From the NCBI GenBank assembly GCA_023422005.1, contig JAEZSC010000076.1, forward strand, positions 11,868 through 75,867: 64,000 nucleotides of DNA, in the 5' to 3' direction. Numbering within the stretch: the first letter of the stretch is position 1; each line of letters starts with the position of its first letter. The position numbers were made by a program, and so were the translations under genes. A model generated the notes under the pieces. That model was not told where the DNA came from. It searched no databases and saw nothing but the letters and a program-made list of their open reading frames with translations. Source of the stretch: Bacillota bacterium (lineage in GTDB: Bacteria > Bacillota > Clostridia > Christensenellales > UMGS416). Of this stretch, positions 51,551-59,955 are shown piece by piece.

Positions 51551-52303
51551 ATGAAGCTGATCACATGGAATGTCAACGGCCTGCGCGCCTGCCTCAACAA
51601 GGGTTTCCAAAAGGTATTCGACGAGGCCCAGGCCGACATCTTCTGCCTGCAGGAGACCAAGATGCAGCCGGGGCAGGCCGAAGTCGCCGCAGAGGGTTAT
51701 TGGCAGTTCTGGAACAGCGCCGTCAAGAAGGGCTATTCCGGCACGGCGGTGTTCACCCGCGTGGAGCCGCTGAACGTGACCTATGGCATTGGCCTGGAGC
51801 AGCACGGCGACGAGGGCCGGGCGCTGACGCTGGAGTTCGAGCGCTTCTTCCTGGTGAACTGCTACACGCCCAACGCCCAGAACGGCCTGGCGCGCCTGCC
51901 CTACCGCATGCAGTGGGAGGACGATTTTCGCGGCTACCTGATGGCGCTGGATGCCAAAAAGCCCGTGATCCTGTGCGGCGACCTGAACGTGGCCCACAAC
52001 GAGATCGACATCAAGAACGCCAAGGCCAACATCGGCAACGCCGGCTTCTCCTATGAGGAGCGGGCCAAGTTCACGGAGCTTCTGGCCAGCGGCTTTATCG
52101 ATTCCTTCCGCACGCTGTACCCCGACCGCGTGGGCGCATACACATGGTGGAGCTACATGTTCAACGCCCGCGCCAACAACACCGGCTGGCGTATCGACTA
52201 CTTTGTGATCAGCGAACGCCTGAAGTCGGAGTTGAAGGATTGCATCCTGCATCCGGAGATTTTCGGCAGCGACCACTGCCCGGTGGAGCTGCAGATTTTC
52301 TGA
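51551..52303 (+). CDS. xth: Exodeoxyribonuclease III
   Basis: A 250-residue AP endonuclease / exonuclease III. It has the start MKLITWNVNGLRA, LQETKMQ with the metal ligand Glu35, CGDLNVAHNEIDI with Asp/Asn, and the final GSDHCPVEL with catalytic Asp-His. It cuts DNA at abasic sites during base-excision repair. ATG at 51551 is used because GGAGGG lies 8 bases before it; the ATG six bases upstream is too close to that site. It is a single-gene unit with its own promoter and terminator. Confidence 0.95.
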   Translation: MKLITWNVNGLRACLNKGFQKVFDEAQADIFCLQETKMQPGQAEVAAEGYWQFWNSAVKKGYSGTAVFTRVEPLNVTYGIGLEQHGDEGRALTLEFERFFLVNCYTPNAQNGLARLPYRMQWEDDFRGYLMALDAKKPVILCGDLNVAHNEIDIKNAKANIGNAGFSYEERAKFTELLASGFIDSFRTLYPDRVGAYTWWSYMFNARANNTGWRIDYFVISERLKSELKDCILHPEIFGSDHCPVELQIF

Positions 52304-52347
52304 GCACCCACCAAAAGAGTGGCGGATGAAGCCCAGCCCGTCGTATG

Positions 52348-52390
52348 AATGGCCCCTGTGCATTGCCGTGCACCGGGCCATTTTTCTTTT
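52348..52390 (+). terminator. Rho-independent terminator of xth
   Basis: AATGGCCC/GGGCCATT (52348-52355 and 52375-52382) closes an inner GTGCA/TGCAC hairpin. It is followed by TTTTTCTTTT. Confidence 0.85.
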
Positions 52391-52654
52391 GTTGCAGGGG
52401 CACATCGCCGAACATCTGTAAGTGAAACCATCAGGCGCTGTATTTCATCGACACATACGGCGACGAGCAGTTCGTCCACCCCCAGGGCGTGTTGGGCTTT
52501 GGCTTGATATCGAATGGCTTGGCTCTGACCAGCGGCGCGATAAAACGTTAACAATTTAATTGATAATTAACGCCATATATGCTAGACTGCTATCGGTTTA
52601 GTGAACCAATGCCTGTAAGCATCCACAACAGGGTATTCAATAGGAGTTCACGTT
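52391..52654. other. Intergenic stretch with a possible coding remnant
   Basis: About 260 bases between the xth terminator and the ABC exporter. A 41-codon open stretch (52426-52548, stop at 52549-52551) without start codon or ribosome site reads ALYFIDTYGDEQFVH in its middle, suggesting a decayed gene end. The rest is AT-rich promoter DNA for the exporter genes. Confidence 0.4.
52560..52588 (+). promoter_or_regulatory. Promoter of the ABC exporter operon with extended -10
   Basis: TTGATA (52560-52565), a 17-base spacer and TAGACT (52583-52588) with TG at 52580-52581. It lies 66 bases before the TTG start at 52655. Confidence 0.55.
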
Positions 52655-54919
52655 TTGAATACGGTTAATTTTCCGCAACACATCAAGGACGCATTCGCGG
52701 CCCGCGGCGTGGACGCCGGCGGCTTGATCGCCGCGGCCCGGGGAGATGGCAACGCTGCCCTGGAGCCCTGCGACTGCTGGGTGACCTTCGACGCGCAGAA
52801 CCTGTATCTGCTCTCCGGGCTGGAGAGCGTGAAGCGGGTGAAGGGCGCCAAGCGTCTGACGGCGGAATTTAAGGCCCAGGGTTTTGAAAGCCTGCCCATG
52901 AAGGGCCTGGGCAAGCTGTCGGTGGAGCGCATGCTTTCCACCGCGCGGCTGATCGCCGAGAAGGACGGCGTATGCCGGGAGCTGGCGCGCTTCTCTCTGG
53001 GTGTGGCCGGCCGTATGGACACGCTGGCCCGGCAGTTCAACGATCACGCCTCCGGCGAGAAGAAGGAATCCGAAGCTCTGCCCGAGGAGGAACTGTTCTG
53101 CACCAAGTGCGGCACCCGCTACCCAGAGCCCGAGCGCAAAATCTGCCCGAAATGCCTGAACAAGTTTTCGTTGACCGGCCGCCTGCTGTCCTTCTTCCGC
53201 TATTACAAGTGGAAGGTGCTGCTGATCCTGGTGCTGATCCTGCTGAGCGCGGCCTTCGGCGTGGTGTCGCCCTTCATCGGCACCAAGATGCTCTTCGACA
53301 GCGTGCTGACGCCCGGCGGCCTGTATTTCGGCATGCTGCTGCCTATGATATTGTTGCTGGTGGCCATCCGCCTTTCCGGCATCGGGCTAAGCATCCTCTA
53401 CGGCCGCACCGTGGCCGGCATCATGCCCTGGGTCGTCTATGACCTCAAGGTGCGCATCTTCACCGCCATGCAGAAGCTTTCCATGGGCTTCTATACCAGC
53501 AAGCAGACGGGGTCGCTGATGAACCGCGTGAACCAGGACGCTGACAACATCTACTGGTTCTTCGTGGACGGTGTTCCCTATACGATCGTCAACGTGCTGT
53601 CCTGCCTGGGCGTGCTGGGCTTTATGCTGTATATGGATTGGCAGCTGGCCTTGGTCGTCGTCGCCACGGTGCCCGTGATCATCGTAACCTTCCGCTTCCT
53701 GTGGGCGCTGTTTCGCAAGCTGCACCACGTGCTGTGGGTGCGGGGCGCCAACCTTTCTGCGCTGGTCAGCGACGCGCTCAACGGCCAGCGCGTCATCAAG
53801 GCCTTCTCCAAGGAGGAAGAGGAGTCCTCGCGCTTCGGCGGCTTAAGCCTGGGCGTAAACCAGGCCGAGGTCAAGCTGTTCAACGCCGAGTTCACGGCCT
53901 TTCCCCTCATCAAGCTCGTGACCATCGTGGGCGAGGTGCTCGTGCTGGCGCTGGGCGGCATCAAGGTGATACAGGGCCACATGACCGTGGGAACGCTGCT
54001 GGCCTTCATCGCCTATATGGGCATGCTGTACGGCCCGCTGGATTTCCTGTCCTGGGTGTCCAACTGGTGGTCCCGGTGCATCGACTCGGCCCAGCGCGTG
54101 TTCGAAATCATGGATTCCCGGCCCGACGTGGCCGAAAGCGAACGGCCGGTGCGCCTGGAGAACATCCGCGGCGATATCGAGGTCACCGACGCCTACTTCG
54201 AGTATGAGGCCGGAAGACCGGTGATCCGCAACGCCTCCATGCGGGTGAAAGCCGGGCAGATGCTGGGCATTGTGGGCAAATCCGGCGCGGGCAAGAGCAC
54301 CATCGTAAACCTGATGGCCAGGTTGTACGACGTCAAGGAAGGCAGCATTGCCGTGGATGGCATACCCATCAAGGACATCGCCGTGGAGGACCTGCGCCGC
54401 TCCATCGGCATCGTGTCCCAGGAGATGTATCTTTTCATGGGCACCATCGCCGACAACATACGCTATGCTCGCACCGACGCGCCCATGGAGGACGTGATCG
54501 CCGCGGCCAAGGCCGCCAGCGCCCACGATTTCATCATCAAGCTGCCCGACGGCTATGACACCCGAATCGGCTCCGGCGCGCAGGACCTGTCCGGCGGGGA
54601 GAAGCAGCGCCTGTCCATCGCGCGGGCCATCATACAGAACCCGAGGATCCTGATACTGGACGAGGCCACAGCGTCCATGGACACCGAGACCGAGCGCAGC
54701 ATACAAAACGCCCTGGGGAAGCTCAAAGCCGGGCGCACGACGATCTCCATCGCCCACCGGCTGTCCACGCTGCGCGACGCCGACATGCTGGCCGTTATCG
54801 ACGGCGGCAAGGTTGTGGAGTACGGCACCCACGCGGAGCTGATCCAGAAAAAGGGCGAGTATTACAACCTGTTCAGGCTGCAAAGCGAAGCATTGAAGCT
54901 GATAGGAGTGGGGGATTGA
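52655..54919 (+). CDS. ABC exporter subunit 1 with N-terminal zinc ribbon
   Basis: A 754-residue fused membrane-ATPase subunit. Residues 1-145 are a soluble domain of unknown function, and 149-167 a zinc ribbon (FCTKCGTRYPEPERKICPKC). Six helices span about 180-460. The ATPase has Walker A GKSGAGKST near 541, signature LSGGEKQR, Walker B ILILDEATAS and switch AHRLST. The start is TTG, preceded by AGGAG at 8 bases. With subunit 2 it should form a heterodimeric exporter; the gene order subunit 1, DUF1854, subunit 2 has gaps of 1 and 9 bases. Confidence 0.9.
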   Translation: MNTVNFPQHIKDAFAARGVDAGGLIAAARGDGNAALEPCDCWVTFDAQNLYLLSGLESVKRVKGAKRLTAEFKAQGFESLPMKGLGKLSVERMLSTARLIAEKDGVCRELARFSLGVAGRMDTLARQFNDHASGEKKESEALPEEELFCTKCGTRYPEPERKICPKCLNKFSLTGRLLSFFRYYKWKVLLILVLILLSAAFGVVSPFIGTKMLFDSVLTPGGLYFGMLLPMILLLVAIRLSGIGLSILYGRTVAGIMPWVVYDLKVRIFTAMQKLSMGFYTSKQTGSLMNRVNQDADNIYWFFVDGVPYTIVNVLSCLGVLGFMLYMDWQLALVVVATVPVIIVTFRFLWALFRKLHHVLWVRGANLSALVSDALNGQRVIKAFSKEEEESSRFGGLSLGVNQAEVKLFNAEFTAFPLIKLVTIVGEVLVLALGGIKVIQGHMTVGTLLAFIAYMGMLYGPLDFLSWVSNWWSRCIDSAQRVFEIMDSRPDVAESERPVRLENIRGDIEVTDAYFEYEAGRPVIRNASMRVKAGQMLGIVGKSGAGKSTIVNLMARLYDVKEGSIAVDGIPIKDIAVEDLRRSIGIVSQEMYLFMGTIADNIRYARTDAPMEDVIAAAKAASAHDFIIKLPDGYDTRIGSGAQDLSGGEKQRLSIARAIIQNPRILILDEATASMDTETERSIQNALGKLKAGRTTISIAHRLSTLRDADMLAVIDGGKVVEYGTHAELIQKKGEYYNLFRLQSEALKLIGVGD

Positions 54920-54920
54920 T

Positions 54921-55433
54921 ATGGCCAGCGAACTGTGCAACGTTGCGGATATCACGTTTATAGAGCCGGAAAAGGCCCGTTTTTATGTGCTGGACAACGA
55001 CTTCCTGGGTCTGGAATACGACGGCTGCGACAAAAAGCGCGTAAGCCTGCACCGGGCGCTGCCGGTGCACAGCCCCGGCGAATACATCTGCGTGCTGGAT
55101 GCCGAGGCCAAGGAGATCGGCATCATCCGCACGATATCCGCTTATGCCGAGGAGCAAGCCGAGCTGCTCAACCGCGAGCTGGGCCTGCGCTACTACACGC
55201 CGGTGGTCAGTAAGATCGTCTCCTCCAAGGAGAAGATGGGATACGTGTACTTTGACCTGCTGACCTCCGCCGGCAAGAAGAGCATCGCCGTAAAGGATGT
55301 GAGCAAGAGCATCCGCCGCCTGGACGACCAACGCATCCTGATACTGGATGTGGATGGCAACCGCTACATGATTCAGGACTGCATGGCGCTGGACCGCTCC
55401 AGCATGAAGTGCATCGAATCCTATCTCTTCTAG
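54921..55433 (+). CDS. DUF1854 protein
   Basis: A 170-residue soluble protein between the two ABC exporter subunits. The N-terminal half has FLGLEYDGCDKKRVSLHRAL and GEYICVLDAEAKEIGIIRTI; the C-terminal half YVYFDLLTSAGKKSIAVKDV and RILILDVDGNRYMIQDC. This is the pattern of DUF1854. In cyanophycin-producing bacteria DUF1854 genes accompany an ABC transporter and cyanophycin synthetase; no cyanophycin gene is in this window. It starts one base after subunit 1 ends, so it is probably made in step with the transporter and may regulate or dock to it. Confidence 0.82.
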   Translation: MASELCNVADITFIEPEKARFYVLDNDFLGLEYDGCDKKRVSLHRALPVHSPGEYICVLDAEAKEIGIIRTISAYAEEQAELLNRELGLRYYTPVVSKIVSSKEKMGYVYFDLLTSAGKKSIAVKDVSKSIRRLDDQRILILDVDGNRYMIQDCMALDRSSMKCIESYLF

Positions 55434-55442
55434 GGAGGAACG

Positions 55443-57623
55443 ATGAAACTACGCTTTGAACCTCCGGGCAGCCTGGCCGGCCAGATGGCCGGCGCCATAT
55501 ATGTGCTGCCCTTCGACATCGGCGCCGACGGGCAGGCCTGCGAAGGCTGGCTGGCCGTGACGGAGCAATCCATCCGGGTTTTCACAGGCGGCGAGCTGCT
55601 GCGCACGCTGCCGATGGAAGGCCTCAAGGAGATCAAGGTATCCCCCTTCATCGGCTGCGGATTGCTGGAGGGGGTATGGGCGGACGGCGCCCAGGCCATC
55701 TGCCGGTTCACCCAGGGCCGGCTGCGCTATTTCGCGGAGCTGGCGTTGGTGCTGAGCGCCTGGCGGGACACCGGCGTGTTTGCCGGCAGCGCCGAGACCG
55801 AGGAGCTGACCTGCCACATCTGCGGCAAGCCGCTGATCGAGGGCAGCTCCATCTGCCCCAACTGCACCAGCACCACGAAGATGTTCGCCAAGCTCTTCAA
55901 GATTTCCGGGCCTTATAACAGAGCATTTCTTGTGTCCGGGCTCATCCTGGTGCTCTCGGCTGCCTGCCGGCTGCTGGTGCCTTACCTCTACCGCCTGATC
56001 GTGGACGACCATCTGACGCCCCGCAACCCCGACGTCGCCGGCCTGCTGGTGCTGGCCGGCCTGGCGCTGGCGTGTTATGCGGCGGAATCGCTGACCTTCA
56101 TCTGGAGCTCCCGCATCAACAACCGCGCCAGCTCCGCGCTGGCCAACCAACTTCGCACGATGGCCTACACCAAGGTGCAGCTGCTGTCCATGTCGTCTCT
56201 CTCTCGCAGGGCCTCCGGCGACCTGCTGAACCGCATCACCAACGACACCCAGCGCATCATGCAGTTCATCAGCGATTATGGCCGCTGGGCGCTAGAGCAG
56301 GGCATCGCCTTTCTGGGCGTGTCCGCGATCCTCTTCCTGTCGGATTGGAAGCTGGCGCTGATGGTGATGCTGCCGGTGCCCTTCGTCATGTTCATCGTGA
56401 CGCGGTTCTGGCGCATGATCCACCGCCGCTACGACAAGCAGTGGCGCAAACGCACGCGGGCCACGGCGATCCTACACGACATCATCAACGGCATCCGCGT
56501 GGTCAAGACCTTCGGAACGGAGAAGCTGGAGATCGGCAAATTCAGCCATGCCTCCCGCGACTTCGCCGAGACGTGCACGGACAATGAAAAGCTGTGGTCG
56601 GTGCTGTTCCCGTTGCTGGGCTTCGCCATCGGCTGCGGAGAATTCCTGGTGCTGTACTTCGGCGGCGCGGAAATCCTGGGCCGCCAGATGCAGCTGGGCG
56701 AGCTCGTGCAGTTTGTGAATTACGCGCTGTTCATCTACGGCCCGCTGCGCTGGCTCACCTTTGTGCCCCGCTGGTTCGCCGAGGCCGCCACCAGCACCGC
56801 GAAGATCTTCGAGATCCTAGAGGAAGACCCGGACGTGAAGGACCGCGAGGACGCCCGGGACGTTGCGATCACCGGCGGCATCACCTTTGAAAACGTGACC
56901 TTCGGCTACAAGAGCTACGAGCCCGTGTTGAAAGGCGTCAGCCTGGACATCAAACCCGGCGAGATGATCGGCATCGTGGGGCATTCCGGCGTGGGCAAAT
57001 CCACGCTGATCAACCTGATCATGCGCCTGTACGACGTGAACGCCGGGCGCATCCTGATCGATGGCGTGGACATCCGCGACATCTCCCAGCGCTCGCTGCG
57101 CACCCGCGTGGGCGTCGTGTTTCAGGACACCTTCCTGTTCGCCGGCACGATCTATGATAACATCCGCTATGCCCGGCCCGACGCGCCGCCGGAGGAGGTT
57201 TTCGCGGCCTCCAAGATCGCCCACGCCCACGAGTTCATCATCAAGATGCCCGATGCTTATAACACGATGGTCGGCGAGCACGGCTACACGCTTTCCGGCG
57301 GCGAACGCCAGCGGGTGGCTATCGCCCGGGCCATGCTGCACAACCCGGCCATACTGATACTGGACGAGGCCACGGCGTCGCTGGACACCGAGACCGAAAG
57401 CCAGATACAGGAAGGCCTGGCCAAGCTCATCAAAGGGCGCACGACGGTGGCCATCGCCCACCGCCTGTCCACACTGCGCCACGCGGACCGGCTGGTCGTG
57501 CTGCACAAGGGCAACCTGGAGGAGATCGGCACGCACGCAGAGCTCATGAAGAAGAAAGGTGTATATTACAGGCTGGTGATGGCCCAGAGGCAAACGACCA
57601 AGATGGCGGAAATCGCGAATTAG
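55443..57623 (+). CDS. ABC exporter subunit 2 with zinc ribbon
   Basis: A 726-residue fused membrane-ATPase subunit. Residues 1-115 are a soluble PH-like or unknown domain, and ~124-142 a zinc ribbon (CHICGKPLIEGSSICPNC). Six helices lie at ~155-440. The ATPase has Walker A GHSGVGKST near 512, signature LSGGERQR, Walker B ILILDEATAS and AHRLST. Both ATPase sites look complete, so the heterodimer is not of the degenerate-site type. GGGAGGAA precedes the ATG. It ends convergent with the YdcF gene. Confidence 0.9.
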   Translation: MKLRFEPPGSLAGQMAGAIYVLPFDIGADGQACEGWLAVTEQSIRVFTGGELLRTLPMEGLKEIKVSPFIGCGLLEGVWADGAQAICRFTQGRLRYFAELALVLSAWRDTGVFAGSAETEELTCHICGKPLIEGSSICPNCTSTTKMFAKLFKISGPYNRAFLVSGLILVLSAACRLLVPYLYRLIVDDHLTPRNPDVAGLLVLAGLALACYAAESLTFIWSSRINNRASSALANQLRTMAYTKVQLLSMSSLSRRASGDLLNRITNDTQRIMQFISDYGRWALEQGIAFLGVSAILFLSDWKLALMVMLPVPFVMFIVTRFWRMIHRRYDKQWRKRTRATAILHDIINGIRVVKTFGTEKLEIGKFSHASRDFAETCTDNEKLWSVLFPLLGFAIGCGEFLVLYFGGAEILGRQMQLGELVQFVNYALFIYGPLRWLTFVPRWFAEAATSTAKIFEILEEDPDVKDREDARDVAITGGITFENVTFGYKSYEPVLKGVSLDIKPGEMIGIVGHSGVGKSTLINLIMRLYDVNAGRILIDGVDIRDISQRSLRTRVGVVFQDTFLFAGTIYDNIRYARPDAPPEEVFAASKIAHAHEFIIKMPDAYNTMVGEHGYTLSGGERQRVAIARAMLHNPAILILDEATASLDTETESQIQEGLAKLIKGRTTVAIAHRLSTLRHADRLVVLHKGNLEEIGTHAELMKKKGVYYRLVMAQRQTTKMAEIAN

Positions 57624-57652
57624 CGGCGGCGGTTGTCCATGTGGAGGGGTGG

Positions 57653-58249
57653 CTATATCTCAAGGTCATCAATGCTCTTTTCGTTGATATAGCAAATAAT
57701 CTTCCATGCCTCGTCCTTCGCCCGCTGGCAGCCCGTTTCGCTTTTATACCAGTTGTCTCTACATGTGTTTGTGTCGTCCGCCGGGCAAGGGCTGATCTCG
57801 ATCCAGCGGGGCATATAAGCCTGCGCCATCAGCAGACATCTGCGCATGTGATAGGTCGTCGTTACCAAAAGGATTCTCTGGATCCTGCTCAACTTGAATG
57901 CCCGGTCGAGAGGGAGCAAGGCGCAAAGCATATTCTCTTTCGTAGACAAGGAGAGTTCTTCCATCAATATGTCTTCATTCGGCATTCCCAGCTCAATGGC
58001 TTTCCTTCTCATCATTTCCGCTTCGCTCAAAGTGCCGTCTACGGTTCTTCCACCGCAAAGCAGTATTTTGGAGGAACGTTTGTCCCGATAGATGGACACC
58101 GCTTTCGGTACTCTGTATCTTGGCGCTTTGGCGCTCCCCAAGACCATGATGCAATCGCCGGCGTCCCCACGGTCCTCCAGCCCCCTAAAAAGGATTTTGT
58201 CAACGATATCATTGGTTAGGTCTTCCGGCTTAAGGGTGGACACCTTCAT
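57653..58249 (-). CDS. YdcF-like DUF218 protein
   Basis: A 198-residue DUF218 domain protein. MVLGSAKAPRYRVPKAVSIY and ILLCGGRTVDGTLSEAEMM form the first half, LSTKENML the conserved Ser/Thr-Asn block, and LLVTTTYHMRRCLLMAQ the His-containing late motif. There is no signal or membrane helix, unlike envelope-anchored SanA/YdcF forms. Base composition is AT-richer than the ABC genes next to it. The start follows AGGTAAC, a weak site. Function of cytoplasmic YdcF proteins is unsettled. Confidence 0.78.
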   Translation of the reverse strand: MKVSTLKPEDLTNDIVDKILFRGLEDRGDAGDCIMVLGSAKAPRYRVPKAVSIYRDKRSSKILLCGGRTVDGTLSEAEMMRRKAIELGMPNEDILMEELSLSTKENMLCALLPLDRAFKLSRIQRILLVTTTYHMRRCLLMAQAYMPRWIEISPCPADDTNTCRDNWYKSETGCQRAKDEAWKIICYINEKSIDDLEI

Positions 58250-58430
58250 ATGTTACCTCTGATGGAATTCACAAAAAATGTCTTCGCAATAAATGCATTA
58301 TACGCTGGGAAACAACACGCTTGCAATGCGGCAATCCATAAACACCATGCCGAAGAGCACTCCTGCTGTCATCCGAATATGGTATCTCAGATGATATCTT
58401 TTCATGGTTTAAGGAGTGTGGGTAATAGAA

Positions 58431-58886
58431 ATGTATCCCGACTTTGCTGCCATCCGCGCCGGTATTCGCAGCGGTAGCATCCAATTTTTGGGCCGCGGCG
58501 CAGGGCGGTTGGTTTATGACATGGGCGACGGGTATGTCGTGAAGATTGCCAGAAACAGATTCGGGCTTATTCAAAATAGAAATGAGCATTGGCTGAACGC
58601 AAGGTACAAAGGCGACTTGCTGGCAAGGATTGTTGCGGTTTCCAACGGATACGGTATGCTTGTGATGCAGGCAGCACAGCCTCTGCACGATATTCAGCCA
58701 GTTTTGGATTATTTCCATGTGAAAACGAGAAACGATCTCTCCGAAGTGCCCGAGCTTGTTGATCTTGTGAAGAAACACCATCTTGTCATGCGTGAGTTTA
58801 TCGGGTTCCGGAATTGGGGGTTGATGGACGGAAGGCCCGTTATCATCGATTATGGCTTTGTCAAACGGCGCAGGCGATGGCCATGA
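58431..58886 (+). CDS. Kinase-fold-like small protein
   Basis: A 151-residue protein with features of the N-lobe and catalytic core of protein kinases in short form. It has GRGAGRLVYDMGDGYVVKIA (glycine loop and Lys), a hinge-like MQAAQPLHDI and a late VIIDYGFVKR resembling the DFG strand. It lacks an HRD catalytic loop and a full C-lobe, so it may be an inactive or antitoxin-like kinase relative. AAGGAG lies 14 bases before ATG 58431, which is far; GTG at 58416 overlaps that site. It is AT-richer than average and isolated between YdcF and HDOD genes. Confidence 0.55.
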   Translation: MYPDFAAIRAGIRSGSIQFLGRGAGRLVYDMGDGYVVKIARNRFGLIQNRNEHWLNARYKGDLLARIVAVSNGYGMLVMQAAQPLHDIQPVLDYFHVKTRNDLSEVPELVDLVKKHHLVMREFIGFRNWGLMDGRPVIIDYGFVKRRRRWP

Positions 58887-58912
58887 CAGCCGGGCGCTCG
58901 TGGCTGCCGTGA

Positions 58913-59791
58913 TCAACTGCTGAAAAAAGAGTCAAAATCCATTCGCGCCTTCCAGCCATCCACCAGGCCGGGGAGGTCGACGCCGATTTGCTCAACCACT
59001 TGCACGGTCGTGCCGATCTGCTTGAGCATCTCCAGCGGGTAGGTATCGGTATGCCGGAAGCCTATCAGCCGTTCATAGTAGTTGGTGCTGATCAGGTCGG
59101 CGATGTGCAAGTGCTTGAGCTCCTCGGCATATGCCGAGGCGGTATACGGCCTGTGGTGAAAGCAGACCATGTGCGTGATGTCCTCGGGAAGCCTCCACCT
59201 TTCGCATATCCACGCCCCGATGTCCGAATGGGTAAGACCGCCCAGGACCTGGCGTTCGGCTATGATCTGGTGCAGGTTGCGCTCCAGCTGGATTTCCACG
59301 ATGTTGTCCAGCAGGTCGGGAATGCAGCGGCTCATCACGGATACCCCGATGTCGTGGATCAGCCCATAGATGAAAATCCTGTGCTTGTCCTGGGGATGTC
59401 TTTTGCCATAGAGCTGCTCCGCTGCGACGGATGTCCCCACAATGTGGTTCCAGTACACGCTTTGCTTGAAGTGAACGGTCCGCACTTGCAAGCCGGACAA
59501 AAGCACCCGGACCACATAGGCGATGATCAGCGTCTTGGTTGTGTGCAGGCCGAGGAAGGCCACGGCATCCCTGATGGTGTCTGCCTTTCGCCGGATGGAG
59601 AAATAGCCGCTGTTGATAAACGAAAGGAAGAAACCATCCAGTTCGTCGCAGCGGCTGATGGCGTCGGACAGCGTTTCGAAGGTGTTGGTCTCCTCGCTTG
59701 CCAGCGCGGCAAACAAGGTTTGGTATTTGTCGGGAAGCTTTGGCAGGACATTCGATTGTTCCAGCAGTGCGATCACCTTGCTGCGGTCCAT
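58913..59791 (-). CDS. HDOD-domain signalling protein
   Basis: A 292-residue HDOD protein. LPKLPDKYQTLFAALASEE begins the domain; TIRDAVAFLGLHTTKTLIIAY and FIYGLIHDIGVSVMSR carry the HD-like helix pair, and GAWICERWRLPEDITHMV the third motif. HDOD proteins bind partners or nucleotides rather than hydrolyse them and often act in second-messenger or stress signalling. CGAGGTGAAGC sits before the ATG. It converges on the kinase-like gene with a 26-base gap. Confidence 0.85.
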   Translation of the reverse strand: MDRSKVIALLEQSNVLPKLPDKYQTLFAALASEETNTFETLSDAISRCDELDGFFLSFINSGYFSIRRKADTIRDAVAFLGLHTTKTLIIAYVVRVLLSGLQVRTVHFKQSVYWNHIVGTSVAAEQLYGKRHPQDKHRIFIYGLIHDIGVSVMSRCIPDLLDNIVEIQLERNLHQIIAERQVLGGLTHSDIGAWICERWRLPEDITHMVCFHHRPYTASAYAEELKHLHIADLISTNYYERLIGFRHTDTYPLEMLKQIGTTVQVVEQIGVDLPGLVDGWKARMDFDSFFSS

Positions 59792-59955
59792 GCTTCACCT
59801 CAGCTCAACGGATGTTTCTGCCATTCTATTTTACCCCATCTGACAAGAGACAACAAGAAATGCAGAACATGGGAACATGGGGATCAGGTCGTTATTGCTT
59901 CCCCAGCGAATAGAATAACCTATACAAACCATGCGCGAGCGGGAAGGACTGTGGA

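Noticed and set aside
54921..55433. Naming the DUF1854 gene as part of cyanophycin metabolism
   Set aside because: No cyanophycin synthetase or cyanophycinase gene is present in this window, so only the family name is supported.
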